Assembly: GCA_031277015.1 (NCBI GenBank)
Contig: JAISLZ010000048.1
Location: 1-40,355, forward strand
Source: Eubacteriales Family XIII. Incertae Sedis bacterium
GTDB taxonomy: Bacteria > Bacillota > Clostridia > Peptostreptococcales > Anaerovoracaceae
Direction of reading: 5' to 3'
Length of the DNA: 40,355 nucleotides
The position numbers were made by a program, and so were the translations under genes. Shown piece after piece: positions 33,140-40,355 of this stretch. The notes under the pieces are model-generated. The model made no database searches and was not told the origin of the DNA. It worked only from the letters and a program-made list of their open reading frames with translations. Numbering within the stretch: the stretch's first letter is position 1; every line of letters begins with the position of its first letter.

Positions 33140-34456
33140 GTGTCCGACAGTGAGATATCACATACGACAAGGCAGAAGGTATTTTTCATAGTGCTCACGC
33201 CGACGGCGGTCGGTGCGGGCGTTTTTCTCTTGCTCAACGCACTGACGCCGCTCGGGGCACTCGCTTCCGCGTTTGCCGGTCTTGCTTCGGGTGCGGTACT
33301 TGCGCTGTACTTTGCGTCCAACCTGTACGCTGTTATCGCGGATACGGAGAATGAGCTGAAAGGTCGTATAGACGAGAGTTTCTCCGGGACAATATATGAA
33401 AAAAACAAGCTCGAGACGATACTGCGATATATGACAGACGGTACCGTAGCTGTCGGCGCGGATGGCAGCATCATTCACGCGAATGAATCGGCGCGCAGGA
33501 TCCTTCGTATGACAGACGATGATGTGAGGCGTAAGCGTTACGACGACATTATACTCAGATTTACTGATGATCTGACGCTCGACGCGATACTGCAAGACCT
33601 CGAGGCAGGCGAGACCGGCGGATCGTTCTCTTATGGCGGCGCGACGTACGATGTTAGCTTCGGGGTGTTCAAGGATTCTTATGGCGATGACGGTGGCCTT
33701 GTCATCATATTCCGCGATGTTACGGAGAGTCAGAAGCTGAGGGACATACAGGCGGACTTCGTCGCAAATGTCTCGCACGAGCTCAAGACGCCGCTTACAT
33801 CCATCAAAGGGTACGCCGAAACACTGCTCGCGGGCGGGATAGACGATCCCGAGATGTCAAAGGATGCGCTCGGCATCATAAACAGCGAGGTCGATCGTAT
33901 GAAAAGAATAGTGAACGATCTGCTTCAGCTCTCGCGTCTTGATGCTGGGCGTCAAACGTGGAATATGAAGGAGACGAACGTGATCGCGCTCGTTCGTATG
34001 GCTGCTAAGAAGCAGGGCGTGACGGCCGGGCGTAAGCGCCAACAGCTCAATCTGTTTGCGAAAGACAGATCTTTCATGCTCACGATCGATCGGGATCGCA
34101 TAGAGCAGGTGGTCACGAATATTATCAGCAATGCCGTGAAGTACACGCGCGAGGGCGGGCGTATAGATGTAGAGGTGGTTCGGGATGAACACTGGCTATA
34201 TATCATCGTGCTCGACAACGGCATCGGTATATCCGAACTCGAACTCTCGCGCATATTCGAGCGCTTCTATACGGGTAATAAAGCCCGTTCAGGCGATATG
34301 AGCGGTACGGGCCTCGGCCTTTCTATATCCAAGCAAATAGTAGAAGAACATGGCGGCAATATCGTCATCCAGAGCGAGCTCGGCTACGGTACGCGTGTCG
34401 TCATCAGCCTGCCTTTGGAAGCGCCGGCTATAAATAAGAATATATTACAGGAATAA
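33140..34456 (+). CDS. sensor histidine kinase (WalK/PhoR-like)
   Basis: A protein of about 438 residues. Two membrane helices in the first 65 residues or so have almost no extracellular loop between them, so the sensor is probably in the membrane or cytoplasm. A PAS domain (about 90-190, ILRYMTDGTVAVGADG) precedes the HisKA domain with phospho-His 213 in NVSHELKTPLTSIKGY. The ATPase domain shows NIISNAVKYT, DNGIGI, FERFYTG and GTGLGLSI. GTG 33140 has AGGTG 6 bases ahead; GTG 33131 is an alternative adding three residues. WalYZ-type partner genes (yycH, yycI) are not present here. Confidence 0.92.
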   Translation: MSDSEISHTTRQKVFFIVLTPTAVGAGVFLLLNALTPLGALASAFAGLASGAVLALYFASNLYAVIADTENELKGRIDESFSGTIYEKNKLETILRYMTDGTVAVGADGSIIHANESARRILRMTDDDVRRKRYDDIILRFTDDLTLDAILQDLEAGETGGSFSYGGATYDVSFGVFKDSYGDDGGLVIIFRDVTESQKLRDIQADFVANVSHELKTPLTSIKGYAETLLAGGIDDPEMSKDALGIINSEVDRMKRIVNDLLQLSRLDAGRQTWNMKETNVIALVRMAAKKQGVTAGRKRQQLNLFAKDRSFMLTIDRDRIEQVVTNIISNAVKYTREGGRIDVEVVRDEHWLYIIVLDNGIGISELELSRIFERFYTGNKARSGDMSGTGLGLSISKQIVEEHGGNIVIQSELGYGTRVVISLPLEAPAINKNILQE

Positions 34457-34514
34457 TACAATCATTCTCCATTTATTGTAAAGCAGTCATCGTAGTGATA
34501 GGATCATCTATGTT

Positions 34515-34985
34515 ATGGAAGAAATCAAGACCTATACAAAGGCTTACGCCATAGACATTGAGGAGGCTCAGAAGGAGCGCCGAGAGAAGCGTGCGCAGGC
34601 GCTTAAATCTCGCAGGCGCAAGGTAAAAGCCGCTAAGATCGAGGCGGAGAAAGCGCGTCGTAGCTTCATCGCGGGGAGACGTTTCATCCTCCTGTGCGTG
34701 ATGGCTGCGGTTGTTTTTTTTGTCGGTTCGTCGGCGTTTCGTATCATGGATTTGAAGGCGCAGGAAAATGTCGCCGCGGAGGAGCTCAAGGCCAAAGCGG
34801 AGCAGAAAGCGAGGCTGGAAAGCGAGCTGGCGATGATCGGGAACAAGGAATATATAGAGGACCAGGCCCGTGAGAGGCTCGGCATGGTGAAGCAGGGAGA
34901 GGTGGTCTACGTCTTTGAGGACGGGGATGCTAAGGGCGAACGGAACGCCGTGCAAGAGAAAGAATCTGACGCCGCCGGTGGCTAA
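34515..34985 (+). CDS. DivIC/FtsB-like septum formation initiator
   Basis: A 156-residue bitopic protein. A strongly basic, helical cytoplasmic stretch (about 18-55) precedes one membrane helix (57-77). An extracellular coiled coil (about 80-110) and the DivIC signature YIEDQARERLGMVKQGEVVYVF follow, with an acidic tail. DivIC/FtsB joins FtsL and FtsQ/DivIB to activate septal peptidoglycan synthesis. The basic N-terminal stretch is longer than in most relatives. It overlaps the start of rsmA. FtsL is the main alternative but normally lacks the ERLGM motif. Confidence 0.8.
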   Translation: MEEIKTYTKAYAIDIEEAQKERREKRAQALKSRRRKVKAAKIEAEKARRSFIAGRRFILLCVMAAVVFFVGSSAFRIMDLKAQENVAAEELKAKAEQKARLESELAMIGNKEYIEDQARERLGMVKQGEVVYVFEDGDAKGERNAVQEKESDAAGG

Positions 34986-35850
34986 TCTGATATCAGGGAC
35001 GAGGGCGCTCATGAAGCGCTACGATATAAGGCCGGTCAAGAGTCTGGGGCAGAATTTTCTCGTTGATACGAACATCGTAAATAATATATCGGCATTGCCG
35101 GAACTCGGACCGGATGATACCGTCTGCGAGATAGGGTCGGGCTTTGGCTCGCTGACCGCAGAACTCTCCGCTCGCGCAGGGCGGGTCATCGCGATAGAAA
35201 AAGACTCACGGATGATCCCCGCGCTCATGGAGGCGCTTACCGCATCCGGCGCCATAGACAATGTCGAGGTGGTCTGTGCCGACTTCCTGGACTATGACCT
35301 CGGCCTGTTGCCGGCCGGCTGCAAGCTGGTCGGTAATCTGCCGTATCGCGTCACGACTCCTATATTGATGAAGGCCGTCGATTCTCCCGATATCCCGCCC
35401 GTCATGGTCTTCATGATGCAGAGGGAAGTTGCAGAGCGCATATGTGCGTCGCCGGGAGGCAAGGACTACGGCGCGGTGTCTGTCGCTATCCAGTACAGAT
35501 ACAAAGCTGAGTACGCGATGGACGTATCCAGGGAGGTGTTCATGCCGCGGCCAAACGTAGACTCGGCTGTAGTCGTCCTGAAATCTGCGCCGGAGCGTTG
35601 CGGTACGCCTAAGGACGAAGCGTTATTCTTTGCTGTCATCAAGGCCGGGTTCGGTCAACGGCGCAAGATGCTACGCAACGCTTTGTCTTCGCTCGCTCCG
35701 AATGCAGGCGCGCTGGAGGCGGCTTTCACGCGCGCGGGAGTGAAGGGCACGGCTCGCGCCGAGACTCTTTCGGTCGATGACTTCATCGCGCTCTCGGATG
35801 CGCTCGCGGAAGTTCGGTCGGCTGGCAGGATCGTAGGACAGGCCATATAA
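34978..35850 (+). CDS. rsmA: 16S rRNA dimethyladenosine transferase RsmA (KsgA)
   Basis: Dimethylates the two adjacent adenines near the 3' end of 16S rRNA late in small-subunit assembly. It has 291 residues from the chosen start. Motif X is KSLGQNFLVD, the SAM-binding motif I is CEIGSGFGSLT, the acidic residue lies in IAIEKD, and the catalytic motif IV is GNLPYRV. The C-terminal helical domain has the FMPRPNVDSAVV and FGQRRKMLRNAL blocks. GTG 34978 gives the family's usual 20-residue lead before SLGQNF and overlaps divIC by 8 bases. ATG 35011 with GAGGG is the alternative. Confidence 0.94.
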   Translation: MANLISGTRALMKRYDIRPVKSLGQNFLVDTNIVNNISALPELGPDDTVCEIGSGFGSLTAELSARAGRVIAIEKDSRMIPALMEALTASGAIDNVEVVCADFLDYDLGLLPAGCKLVGNLPYRVTTPILMKAVDSPDIPPVMVFMMQREVAERICASPGGKDYGAVSVAIQYRYKAEYAMDVSREVFMPRPNVDSAVVVLKSAPERCGTPKDEALFFAVIKAGFGQRRKMLRNALSSLAPNAGALEAAFTRAGVKGTARAETLSVDDFIALSDALAEVRSAGRIVGQAI

Positions 35851-35880
35851 ACGTCGCGCCGGACGGCGTGGTGATATATA

Positions 35881-37995
35881 ATGGATAAGATGAAAGACAA
35901 GACTGAGACTAATGCTTTCGCGCACATCCGCGCGTTTATGCGCAAGGCTGTGGAAGCTTCAAAGGGATGGCTGAAACGAAAAGGGCCGGACGAGCACGGC
36001 GCCTATTACCGCCGACTTGAGGCGATGTATTCGCACCCATTCTTTGGTAATCCACCGCTGTACAGTGGGTTGTTGGCGTTGATCATCATTTTTGTCATAG
36101 AGGGTTTCGGTTACGAGAATCCTCTTGGCGGTTTCATCTTTTTAGGTAATAATCCGTTCGCTTTCCTGTTGAATTTTCTCATCATATTGGCCACTCTGTC
36201 CATCGCTTGGATATGCAGGCGCAGATGGTTCGCCCAAGCGGTTCTCTCCGCGGTCTGGGTGATACTTGGTGTCGTCAATGGCGTCGTGCTTACCACGCGT
36301 ATGACACCGTTCACGACGGCGGACTTAGGAGTTATGGATCTGGGGATAGAGATGTTCTCGGTCTATCTCAAGCCGTTCCAGGTCGTCCTCATCATCATAG
36401 CCGCTATCGTGGGCGCCATTATTTTTACGCTGATGTTTCTGAAAGCGCCCAAACGAAAACCGTGGGGCGGTCCAAAGCCGTTTTTGAAGGCTCTGCTGTC
36501 CGTCGTGATAGTATTTGTACTTCTTTTTTCCTGCTGGAATATAGGGACACGAACCGGGTTTGTCGCGGTCTACTTCACGAATCTGTGGGACGCGTACACG
36601 GAGTACGGCATGCCTTACGGTTTTCTCAGCACGTGGCTTAGGAAGGGCATCTCGCGGCCCGCGGATTATTCGCAGGCGGCGGTGGACTCCGTGTTCGGCA
36701 ATGGTGAACTCGGGACGATGACGACGGACATTGAGCCGGGCAAGACGGCCGGAGATTTTCCGAACATCATCTTCCTCCAACTGGAGTCGTTCATAGATCC
36801 GACGGAGGTAAAGGGCTTGACTCTTTCCGGTGATCCTACGCCGTATTTTCGCGAACTGAAGGAGAAGTATTCGTCGGGTTATCTCAGGGTACCTGTCGTC
36901 GGCGGCGGCACGGCGAACACGGAGTTTGAGTCGATCACGGGCATGAGTTGCCGCGAGTTCGGGCCGGGCGAATATCCGTACAAGTCCGTCCTGAAGGACA
37001 AGGCGGTGGAGTCGATGGCGTTCGATTTGAGGGAGCTCGGGTACGCTGCCCACGCGATACACAACCACCGCGGTGCGTTCTATGACCGCAACAAGGTATT
37101 CCCGATGCTCGGGTTCGACGATTTCACTTCCATAGAATACATGAACTATGTGACGAAAACTCAGAGGGGATTCGCTACGGACGATGTGTTGACGGACGAG
37201 ATACTCGGCGCGCTTGACGCGACGGAGGGGCACGACTACATCTACGCCATCTCCGTCGAGGGGCACGGGGAATACCCGAAAGAACCGCTGCTCAAGGACC
37301 CTCCCATCAGGGTGGAGGGAGCGCAATCCGTCGCACAACGCGCAGGATGGGAATTTTATCTTGACTTGGTAAATAATATGGACAAATTTCTGGAGGTACT
37401 GACGGGGGAACTTGCGGATTACGGTGAGGATGTCGTGCTTGTAATGTACGGTGACCACCTGCCGTCGCTTCAGATTACGGATGAAGATGTGAAGTCGGGC
37501 GATACCTTTGAGACGCAGTATGTCATCTGGTCGAATTTCGGGCTATCGAAGGAAGACAAGGATCTCTCAGCCTATCAGATCGGGGCGGAGGTGCAACGGC
37601 GTGTAGGGCTACGTCAGGGGCTGATGACGGTATTCCATCAGGACAAGGCGGGGACACCGGGGTATTCCGACGAACTGCACCTGCTCCAATATGATATACT
37701 CTACGGCAACAACTATATTTATGGTGGCAAGAGCCCATACCGGCCAGCCGATATGAAGATGGGGTACAAGCCCATCAAGGTCAATGAGATCGTCAACGTC
37801 GCCGGCGAATACTATATCAGCGGCGAGGGGTTCACTCCTTTCAGCAAGGTTACTCTGGACGGTAAGGTCCTCGATACGGTCTACGTCGGTCCCACGGTGC
37901 TGAAGCTTGAGGAGGAAGTCGATCCTGCATCCGCGGAGGATATGAAGATCAGCCAGGTGGAGAAATACCGGGAAATACTATCGACGACAGAGTGA
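35881..37995 (+). CDS. LTA synthase-family membrane sulfatase-like enzyme
   Basis: A 704-residue protein. A cytoplasmic N terminus of about 60 residues precedes several membrane helices between about 60 and 230. The extracellular sulfatase-fold domain (about 290-600) has the catalytic threonine T344 in GGGTANTEFE, HNHRGAFYDRN, and the metal-binding D525-H526 in YGDHLPS. The C-terminal 100 residues or so (KVNEIVNVAGEYYISGEGFTPFSKVTLDG) look like an extra Ig/IPT-type beta domain. Such enzymes transfer glycerol phosphate to lipoteichoic acid or other glycopolymers. Whether this one is a polymerase or primase is not readable. It lies downstream of rsmA in the same direction. Confidence 0.87.
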   Translation: MDKMKDKTETNAFAHIRAFMRKAVEASKGWLKRKGPDEHGAYYRRLEAMYSHPFFGNPPLYSGLLALIIIFVIEGFGYENPLGGFIFLGNNPFAFLLNFLIILATLSIAWICRRRWFAQAVLSAVWVILGVVNGVVLTTRMTPFTTADLGVMDLGIEMFSVYLKPFQVVLIIIAAIVGAIIFTLMFLKAPKRKPWGGPKPFLKALLSVVIVFVLLFSCWNIGTRTGFVAVYFTNLWDAYTEYGMPYGFLSTWLRKGISRPADYSQAAVDSVFGNGELGTMTTDIEPGKTAGDFPNIIFLQLESFIDPTEVKGLTLSGDPTPYFRELKEKYSSGYLRVPVVGGGTANTEFESITGMSCREFGPGEYPYKSVLKDKAVESMAFDLRELGYAAHAIHNHRGAFYDRNKVFPMLGFDDFTSIEYMNYVTKTQRGFATDDVLTDEILGALDATEGHDYIYAISVEGHGEYPKEPLLKDPPIRVEGAQSVAQRAGWEFYLDLVNNMDKFLEVLTGELADYGEDVVLVMYGDHLPSLQITDEDVKSGDTFETQYVIWSNFGLSKEDKDLSAYQIGAEVQRRVGLRQGLMTVFHQDKAGTPGYSDELHLLQYDILYGNNYIYGGKSPYRPADMKMGYKPIKVNEIVNVAGEYYISGEGFTPFSKVTLDGKVLDTVYVGPTVLKLEEEVDPASAEDMKISQVEKYREILSTTE

Positions 37996-38217
37996 GGGGG
38001 GCGGCGCGGCGTTACGATGCTGCGTGATGTTGCTGTGTGGGAAATGTTGGAAAGATGATGCAGAAGGGCGGCGCGTGAGTGTGCGTGGTGGTGCTGTGTG
38101 GATGTGAATGGTGCGGGCGTGATTTGGGCGGTGTGCATGTGGATGATTTTGCGTGGGAAATATTAAAATAAAAATGATAGACTGTGAGCGCTGCTTGTAA
38201 ATGAAGGTGTGGTGAAG
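37996..38217 (+). other. G/T-rich intergenic stretch with strong strand bias
   Basis: About 165 bases after the LTA-synthase-family gene have very few C on the plus strand, with many GTG, TGG and GGG steps, and no convincing gene, terminator or promoter. The last 50 bases turn A-rich (AATATTAAAATAAAAATG) and lead to the dapF ribosome-binding site. The meaning is unknown. Confidence 0.5.
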
Positions 38218-39351
38218 ATGCGTTTTGTAAAATACCATGGGTGCGGGAATGACTTCGTGATCATGGACGAGGCGGAACTGGCGCGCGCGGGAGTGGGCGG
38301 CGAACTCGCTAGCGACACGGGCACCGGCGGGAGCGAGGGTCTTGGCAGCGGCGGAACGGACGCGGGCGGAGGGCTGGCTGATTTCGCGCGGCGTATCTGC
38401 CACCGGCAGCTCGGCGTCGGAGCGGACGGGCTGCTAGTCTGCCGTCGTCAGCCGCTCACGATGGACATCATCAACAGCGACGGCAGCGTCGCGCCTATGT
38501 GCGGCAACGGCGTCAGGTGTTTTGCGAGGTACTGCGTCGAGGAAGGCGTCGTCAGCGCAGGGACGGACGAGTTCGACGTGCATACGCTAGCGGGCGCCGT
38601 ACGAGCGCGCGTGTCGTTCAATGAAGCGCATATTCAAGGTACGCCCGGAGGTTTCACCGCCGAGATAGGCATGGGCAGGCCGGACTGGTCTGCGCGGGCT
38701 GTGGGGATAGCGGATGGCCTCGCTGACGAAAACGGGGAGTTCATAGGCCGCGAGGTGGATGTGACGGGTGCTAGCAAGGTCAAACTCAGCAGCTTTTTTA
38801 TGGGAACCTATCATACGGTAGTCTGGCTCGACGAGAACGAGTGGATACTCGGCGAATCCGGCGAAAGGCGCGAATCCGATACAAATAGTGAATCCGGCGG
38901 AAGGCACGAATCCGATGCAAATAGCGAATCCGGTGAAAGGCGCGAATCCGCAAGCGGCGAGGTTCCGCGGCGGGACGTGGACGATCCGGGGTACCGCAGC
39001 GTGCACGATCTGTATACGAGCGAGGCCGTGGACCGCATCGGACGCGCCCTAGAGTCGCACCCCGTCTTCACGCAGCGCACGAACGTAGACTTCGCGCGAG
39101 TGACCGGGAGGAATGCGGCGGAGATGATCACCTGGGAGCGCGGCGCGGGGCTCACGGCGGCCTGCGGCACAGGCGCGTGCGCTGTCGCGTCGCTCGGCAT
39201 CCGCGAAGGGCGGTTTGACGGGAGCGGCGAAGTGCGGATAGCCCTGCCCTACGGCGAGCTTTTCATCCGCCGGAACTCAGACGGCGATGTCCTGATGCGC
39301 GGCCCCGCCGAGCGCGTATTCAGCGGGGAGTACGAAATCTGCCAGGGTTGA
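38218..39351 (+). CDS. dapF: diaminopimelate epimerase with low-complexity insertions
   Basis: Interconverts LL- and meso-diaminopimelate for lysine and peptidoglycan synthesis. The two catalytic cysteines are C95 (MCGNGVRCF) and C316 (ACGTGACAV), and the KYHGCGNDFV start and ERGAGLTAACGTG block are intact. It has 377 residues, whereas most relatives have about 275-290. The excess is an inserted Gly/Ser/Thr stretch at about 25-55 and a Glu/Ser/Arg-rich insertion at about 213-246 made of tandem 12-residue repeats. Both sit in likely surface loops, and the frame is open, so the enzyme is probably active. ATG 38218 has GAAGGTG 9 bases upstream; the GTG codons at 38209 and 38212 overlap that site. 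Confidence 0.93.
   Translation: MRFVKYHGCGNDFVIMDEAELARAGVGGELASDTGTGGSEGLGSGGTDAGGGLADFARRICHRQLGVGADGLLVCRRQPLTMDIINSDGSVAPMCGNGVRCFARYCVEEGVVSAGTDEFDVHTLAGAVRARVSFNEAHIQGTPGGFTAEIGMGRPDWSARAVGIADGLADENGEFIGREVDVTGASKVKLSSFFMGTYHTVVWLDENEWILGESGERRESDTNSESGGRHESDANSESGERRESASGEVPRRDVDDPGYRSVHDLYTSEAVDRIGRALESHPVFTQRTNVDFARVTGRNAAEMITWERGAGLTAACGTGACAVASLGIREGRFDGSGEVRIALPYGELFIRRNSDGDVLMRGPAERVFSGEYEICQG
38854..38955 (+). repeat. 36-base tandem repeat inside dapF
   Basis: Two full 36-base units (38854-38889 and 38890-38925) and a partial third (38926-38955), each starting GAATCCGG. They encode ESGERRESDTNS, ESGGRHESDANS and ESGERRESASG. Units differ at a few bases, and the length keeps the reading frame. 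It is a coding minisatellite, not a CRISPR. Confidence 0.85.
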
Positions 39352-39407
39352 ACGGTGCGGCTGACTGCGGATGATAGGATGGATTCATCGCAAGGAGGAT
39401 ATATCGT

Positions 39408-40028
39408 ATGCTGGATTTCAAGAAAGACTTAAAAGAACAGTATCAGCCAAAGACCACCCCGTCTATAATCGAGGTGCCGGAAATAACCGTCATTGCGGTG
39501 GATGGCGCGGGTGACCCAAACACGAGCGCGTCCTACAAGGAGGCTATCGAGATATTGTATGCGTTATCCTACGCAATCAAGATGGGCAACAAGGCTGTTT
39601 TGGAGTATGTTGTCGCTCCGTTGGAAGGATTTTGGGAGGTTGCCGATGACTTCAAAGGAGGCGGCGCGGTCATAAATGACAAGAACAAATTCGTTTGGAC
39701 ATCGTTCATTCGTCAGCCGGATTTCGTGAATAAGGACGTGTTTGCGGCGGCATTGGCGACGGTTGCAAAAAAGAAGCCGGGGCTTGATGTTTCGAGAGCA
39801 AGGCTTGAAACCATTCGTGAAGGATTGTGTGCTCAAGCCATGCATATTGGCTCGTATGACAATGAACCCGGCACCATCGCCACGATTGACAGATTTGCTG
39901 TCGATAACGGGTACGAAATCGACATGGCCGATGGACGGCGACACCATGAAATATATCTTTCCGACCCGCGCAAAGTTGCGCCGGAAAAACTGAAAACAGT
40001 CATCCGACATCCCATCAAACGCACCTGA
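39408..40028 (+). CDS. GyrI-like small-molecule-binding domain protein
   Basis: A 206-residue protein starting MLDFKKDLKEQYQP, with GAGDPNTSASYKEAIEILY and EGFWEVADD blocks and a C-terminal RHHEIYLSDPRKVAPEKLKTVIRHPI. These are recognisable in GyrI-like proteins (the SOUL/Rob effector-domain fold). It is a single-domain form without a DNA-binding domain, so it may bind a small molecule or drug rather than regulate directly. AAGGAGGA precedes the ATG. It is visibly less GC-rich than dapF upstream, and with the following gene may be an acquired segment. Hairpins follow it at 40035-40121. Confidence 0.8.
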   Translation: MLDFKKDLKEQYQPKTTPSIIEVPEITVIAVDGAGDPNTSASYKEAIEILYALSYAIKMGNKAVLEYVVAPLEGFWEVADDFKGGGAVINDKNKFVWTSFIRQPDFVNKDVFAAALATVAKKKPGLDVSRARLETIREGLCAQAMHIGSYDNEPGTIATIDRFAVDNGYEIDMADGRRHHEIYLSDPRKVAPEKLKTVIRHPIKRT

Positions 40029-40034
40029 CTCACT

Positions 40035-40121
40035 CCCTTGCGTTTTTGGCAAGGGCGCACTTATGCGTGTTGGCACACGTGTGCGCCCTGCCGGGGGCGT
40101 TCTGAACCTGTCGGTTCAGAA
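40035..40121 (+). repeat. three consecutive inverted repeats after the GyrI-like gene
   Basis: CCCTTGC/GCAAGGG (40035-40041 and 40049-40055), AGGGCGCAC/GTGCGCCCT (40052-40060 and 40081-40089) and TTCTGAACC/GGTTCAGAA (40100-40108 and 40113-40121). None is followed by a good T run on the plus strand. They lie between convergent genes and may end transcription in either direction. Confidence 0.5.
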
Positions 40122-40154
40122 TCAGGGAACGTAATTTTGGCTCGACTACCGGGG

Positions 40155-40355
40155 CTAAGGATTGCCAACACTCTTTGCCGACTGTTTTTTGCGCAATAAA
40201 AACGCGATGAAGGCAATCAGTAAAATGTTGACTATTAAGACCACAACGCTCCCCTCCAACTTGTAAATGCCGCCGGACATCATTGAGTTGCCCGTAAAGA
40301 TAGCATCCATAACATGGGGGTAATCGTCCGCAAGCGAAACAGCGCCCATAACAAT
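40155..40355 (-). CDS. C-terminal part of a membrane protein, possibly a CPBP-family protease
   Basis: The frame runs on the minus strand from beyond the window edge to a stop at 40155. About 66 residues are visible: a segment VMDAIFTGNSMMSGGIYKLE, then one membrane helix (GSVVVLIVNILLIAFIAFLL) and a basic tail. The Thr-Gly ... Gly-Gly ... Glu-Gly-Ser pattern before a final helix resembles the end of CPBP (CAAX-type) intramembrane proteases. The catalytic motifs would lie outside the window, so the family is a guess. Confidence 0.45.
   Translation of the reverse strand: MVMGAVSLADDYPHVMDAIFTGNSMMSGGIYKLEGSVVVLIVNILLIAFIAFLLRKKQSAKSVGNP

Noticed and set aside
34445-34460. TTACA/ATACA pair with 11-base spacing, resembling the site at 30742
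   Set aside because: Most of it is the last codons of the histidine kinase gene; only two imperfect repeats and no good -10 follow, so coincidence is more likely.
36325-37458. 377-codon open frame on the minus strand
   Set aside because: Antisense to the LTA-synthase-family gene, which has intact catalytic residues; the composition is that of a shadow frame.
38854-38955. CRISPR-like repeats
   Set aside because: The 36-base units are directly adjacent without spacers and lie in frame inside dapF.

Overview
The window reads as part of the chromosome of a strictly anaerobic, Gram-positive bacterium, most likely an uncultured member of the class Clostridia with a fairly GC-rich genome. The evidence is the complete [FeFe]-hydrogenase maturation set (hydE, hydG, hydF), the Firmicutes-type replication/ribosome cluster rpsF-ssb-rpsR-gdpP-rplI-dnaB-purA-dnaD, an AddB-type recombination nuclease, a lipoteichoic-acid-synthase-type membrane enzyme, a DivIC-like division protein and a WalRK/PhoPR-type two-component pair. 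The species cannot be named from the sequence. I saw no tRNA, rRNA, CRISPR array or intact insertion sequence.

Layout. 1-1440: an orphan type IV pilin gene behind a long structured leader. 1460-5982: a candidate small RNA or attenuator, then a TM1266-family regulator and hydE-hydG-hydF, which build the H-cluster of [FeFe] hydrogenase; no hydrogenase structural gene is in the window. 6044-6208: a dead fragment of an antibiotic-biosynthesis-monooxygenase-type gene. 6212-13514: metK, an aspartate kinase gene, secA, prfB and a HAD phosphatase gene, in one direction. 13515-18574: a saccharopine-dehydrogenase-family gene with an untranslated structured leader, then addB. 18625-20262: an acyl-CoA synthetase gene on the minus strand. 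20490-28711: the replication/ribosome cluster. It ends in a DnaD-domain gene fused in frame to the N-terminal zinc-binding part of a DnaI/DnaC-type helicase loader, without the AAA+ domain.

28712-30660 is a decayed accessory island. It holds the remains of an AlbA_2-type ATP-binding protein gene, a diverged partial second copy of the dnaD/dnaI 3' segment, and a second orphan pilin on the minus strand with its own leader. 30737-39351 returns to core functions: an M23 peptidase, response regulator and histidine kinase, a DivIC-like protein, rsmA, an LTA-synthase-family protein, and a dapF enlarged by low-complexity insertions. 39408-40355 holds a GyrI-like protein gene and the 3' end of a membrane protein gene; by eye this end is richer in A+T.

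Most unusual signal. The two pilin genes lie about 29 kb apart in opposite orientation, with no pilus assembly genes nearby, and share a leader architecture not explained by a regulatory RNA class I recognise. In order it has: a sigma-70-type promoter; a purine tract and a fixed-geometry hairpin abutting a seven-codon upstream ORF (MSQNECD and MSLHEYD); a hairpin with one compensatory base-pair change followed by a run of 9 or 8 guanines; two further small hairpins; an intrinsic-terminator-like hairpin; and the pilin ribosome-binding site. The pilins are mosaic, with conserved GC-rich N-terminal coding and divergent A+T-richer remainders. Together these suggest a switchable pilin expression module present in at least two copies. 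That is an inference from two copies only.
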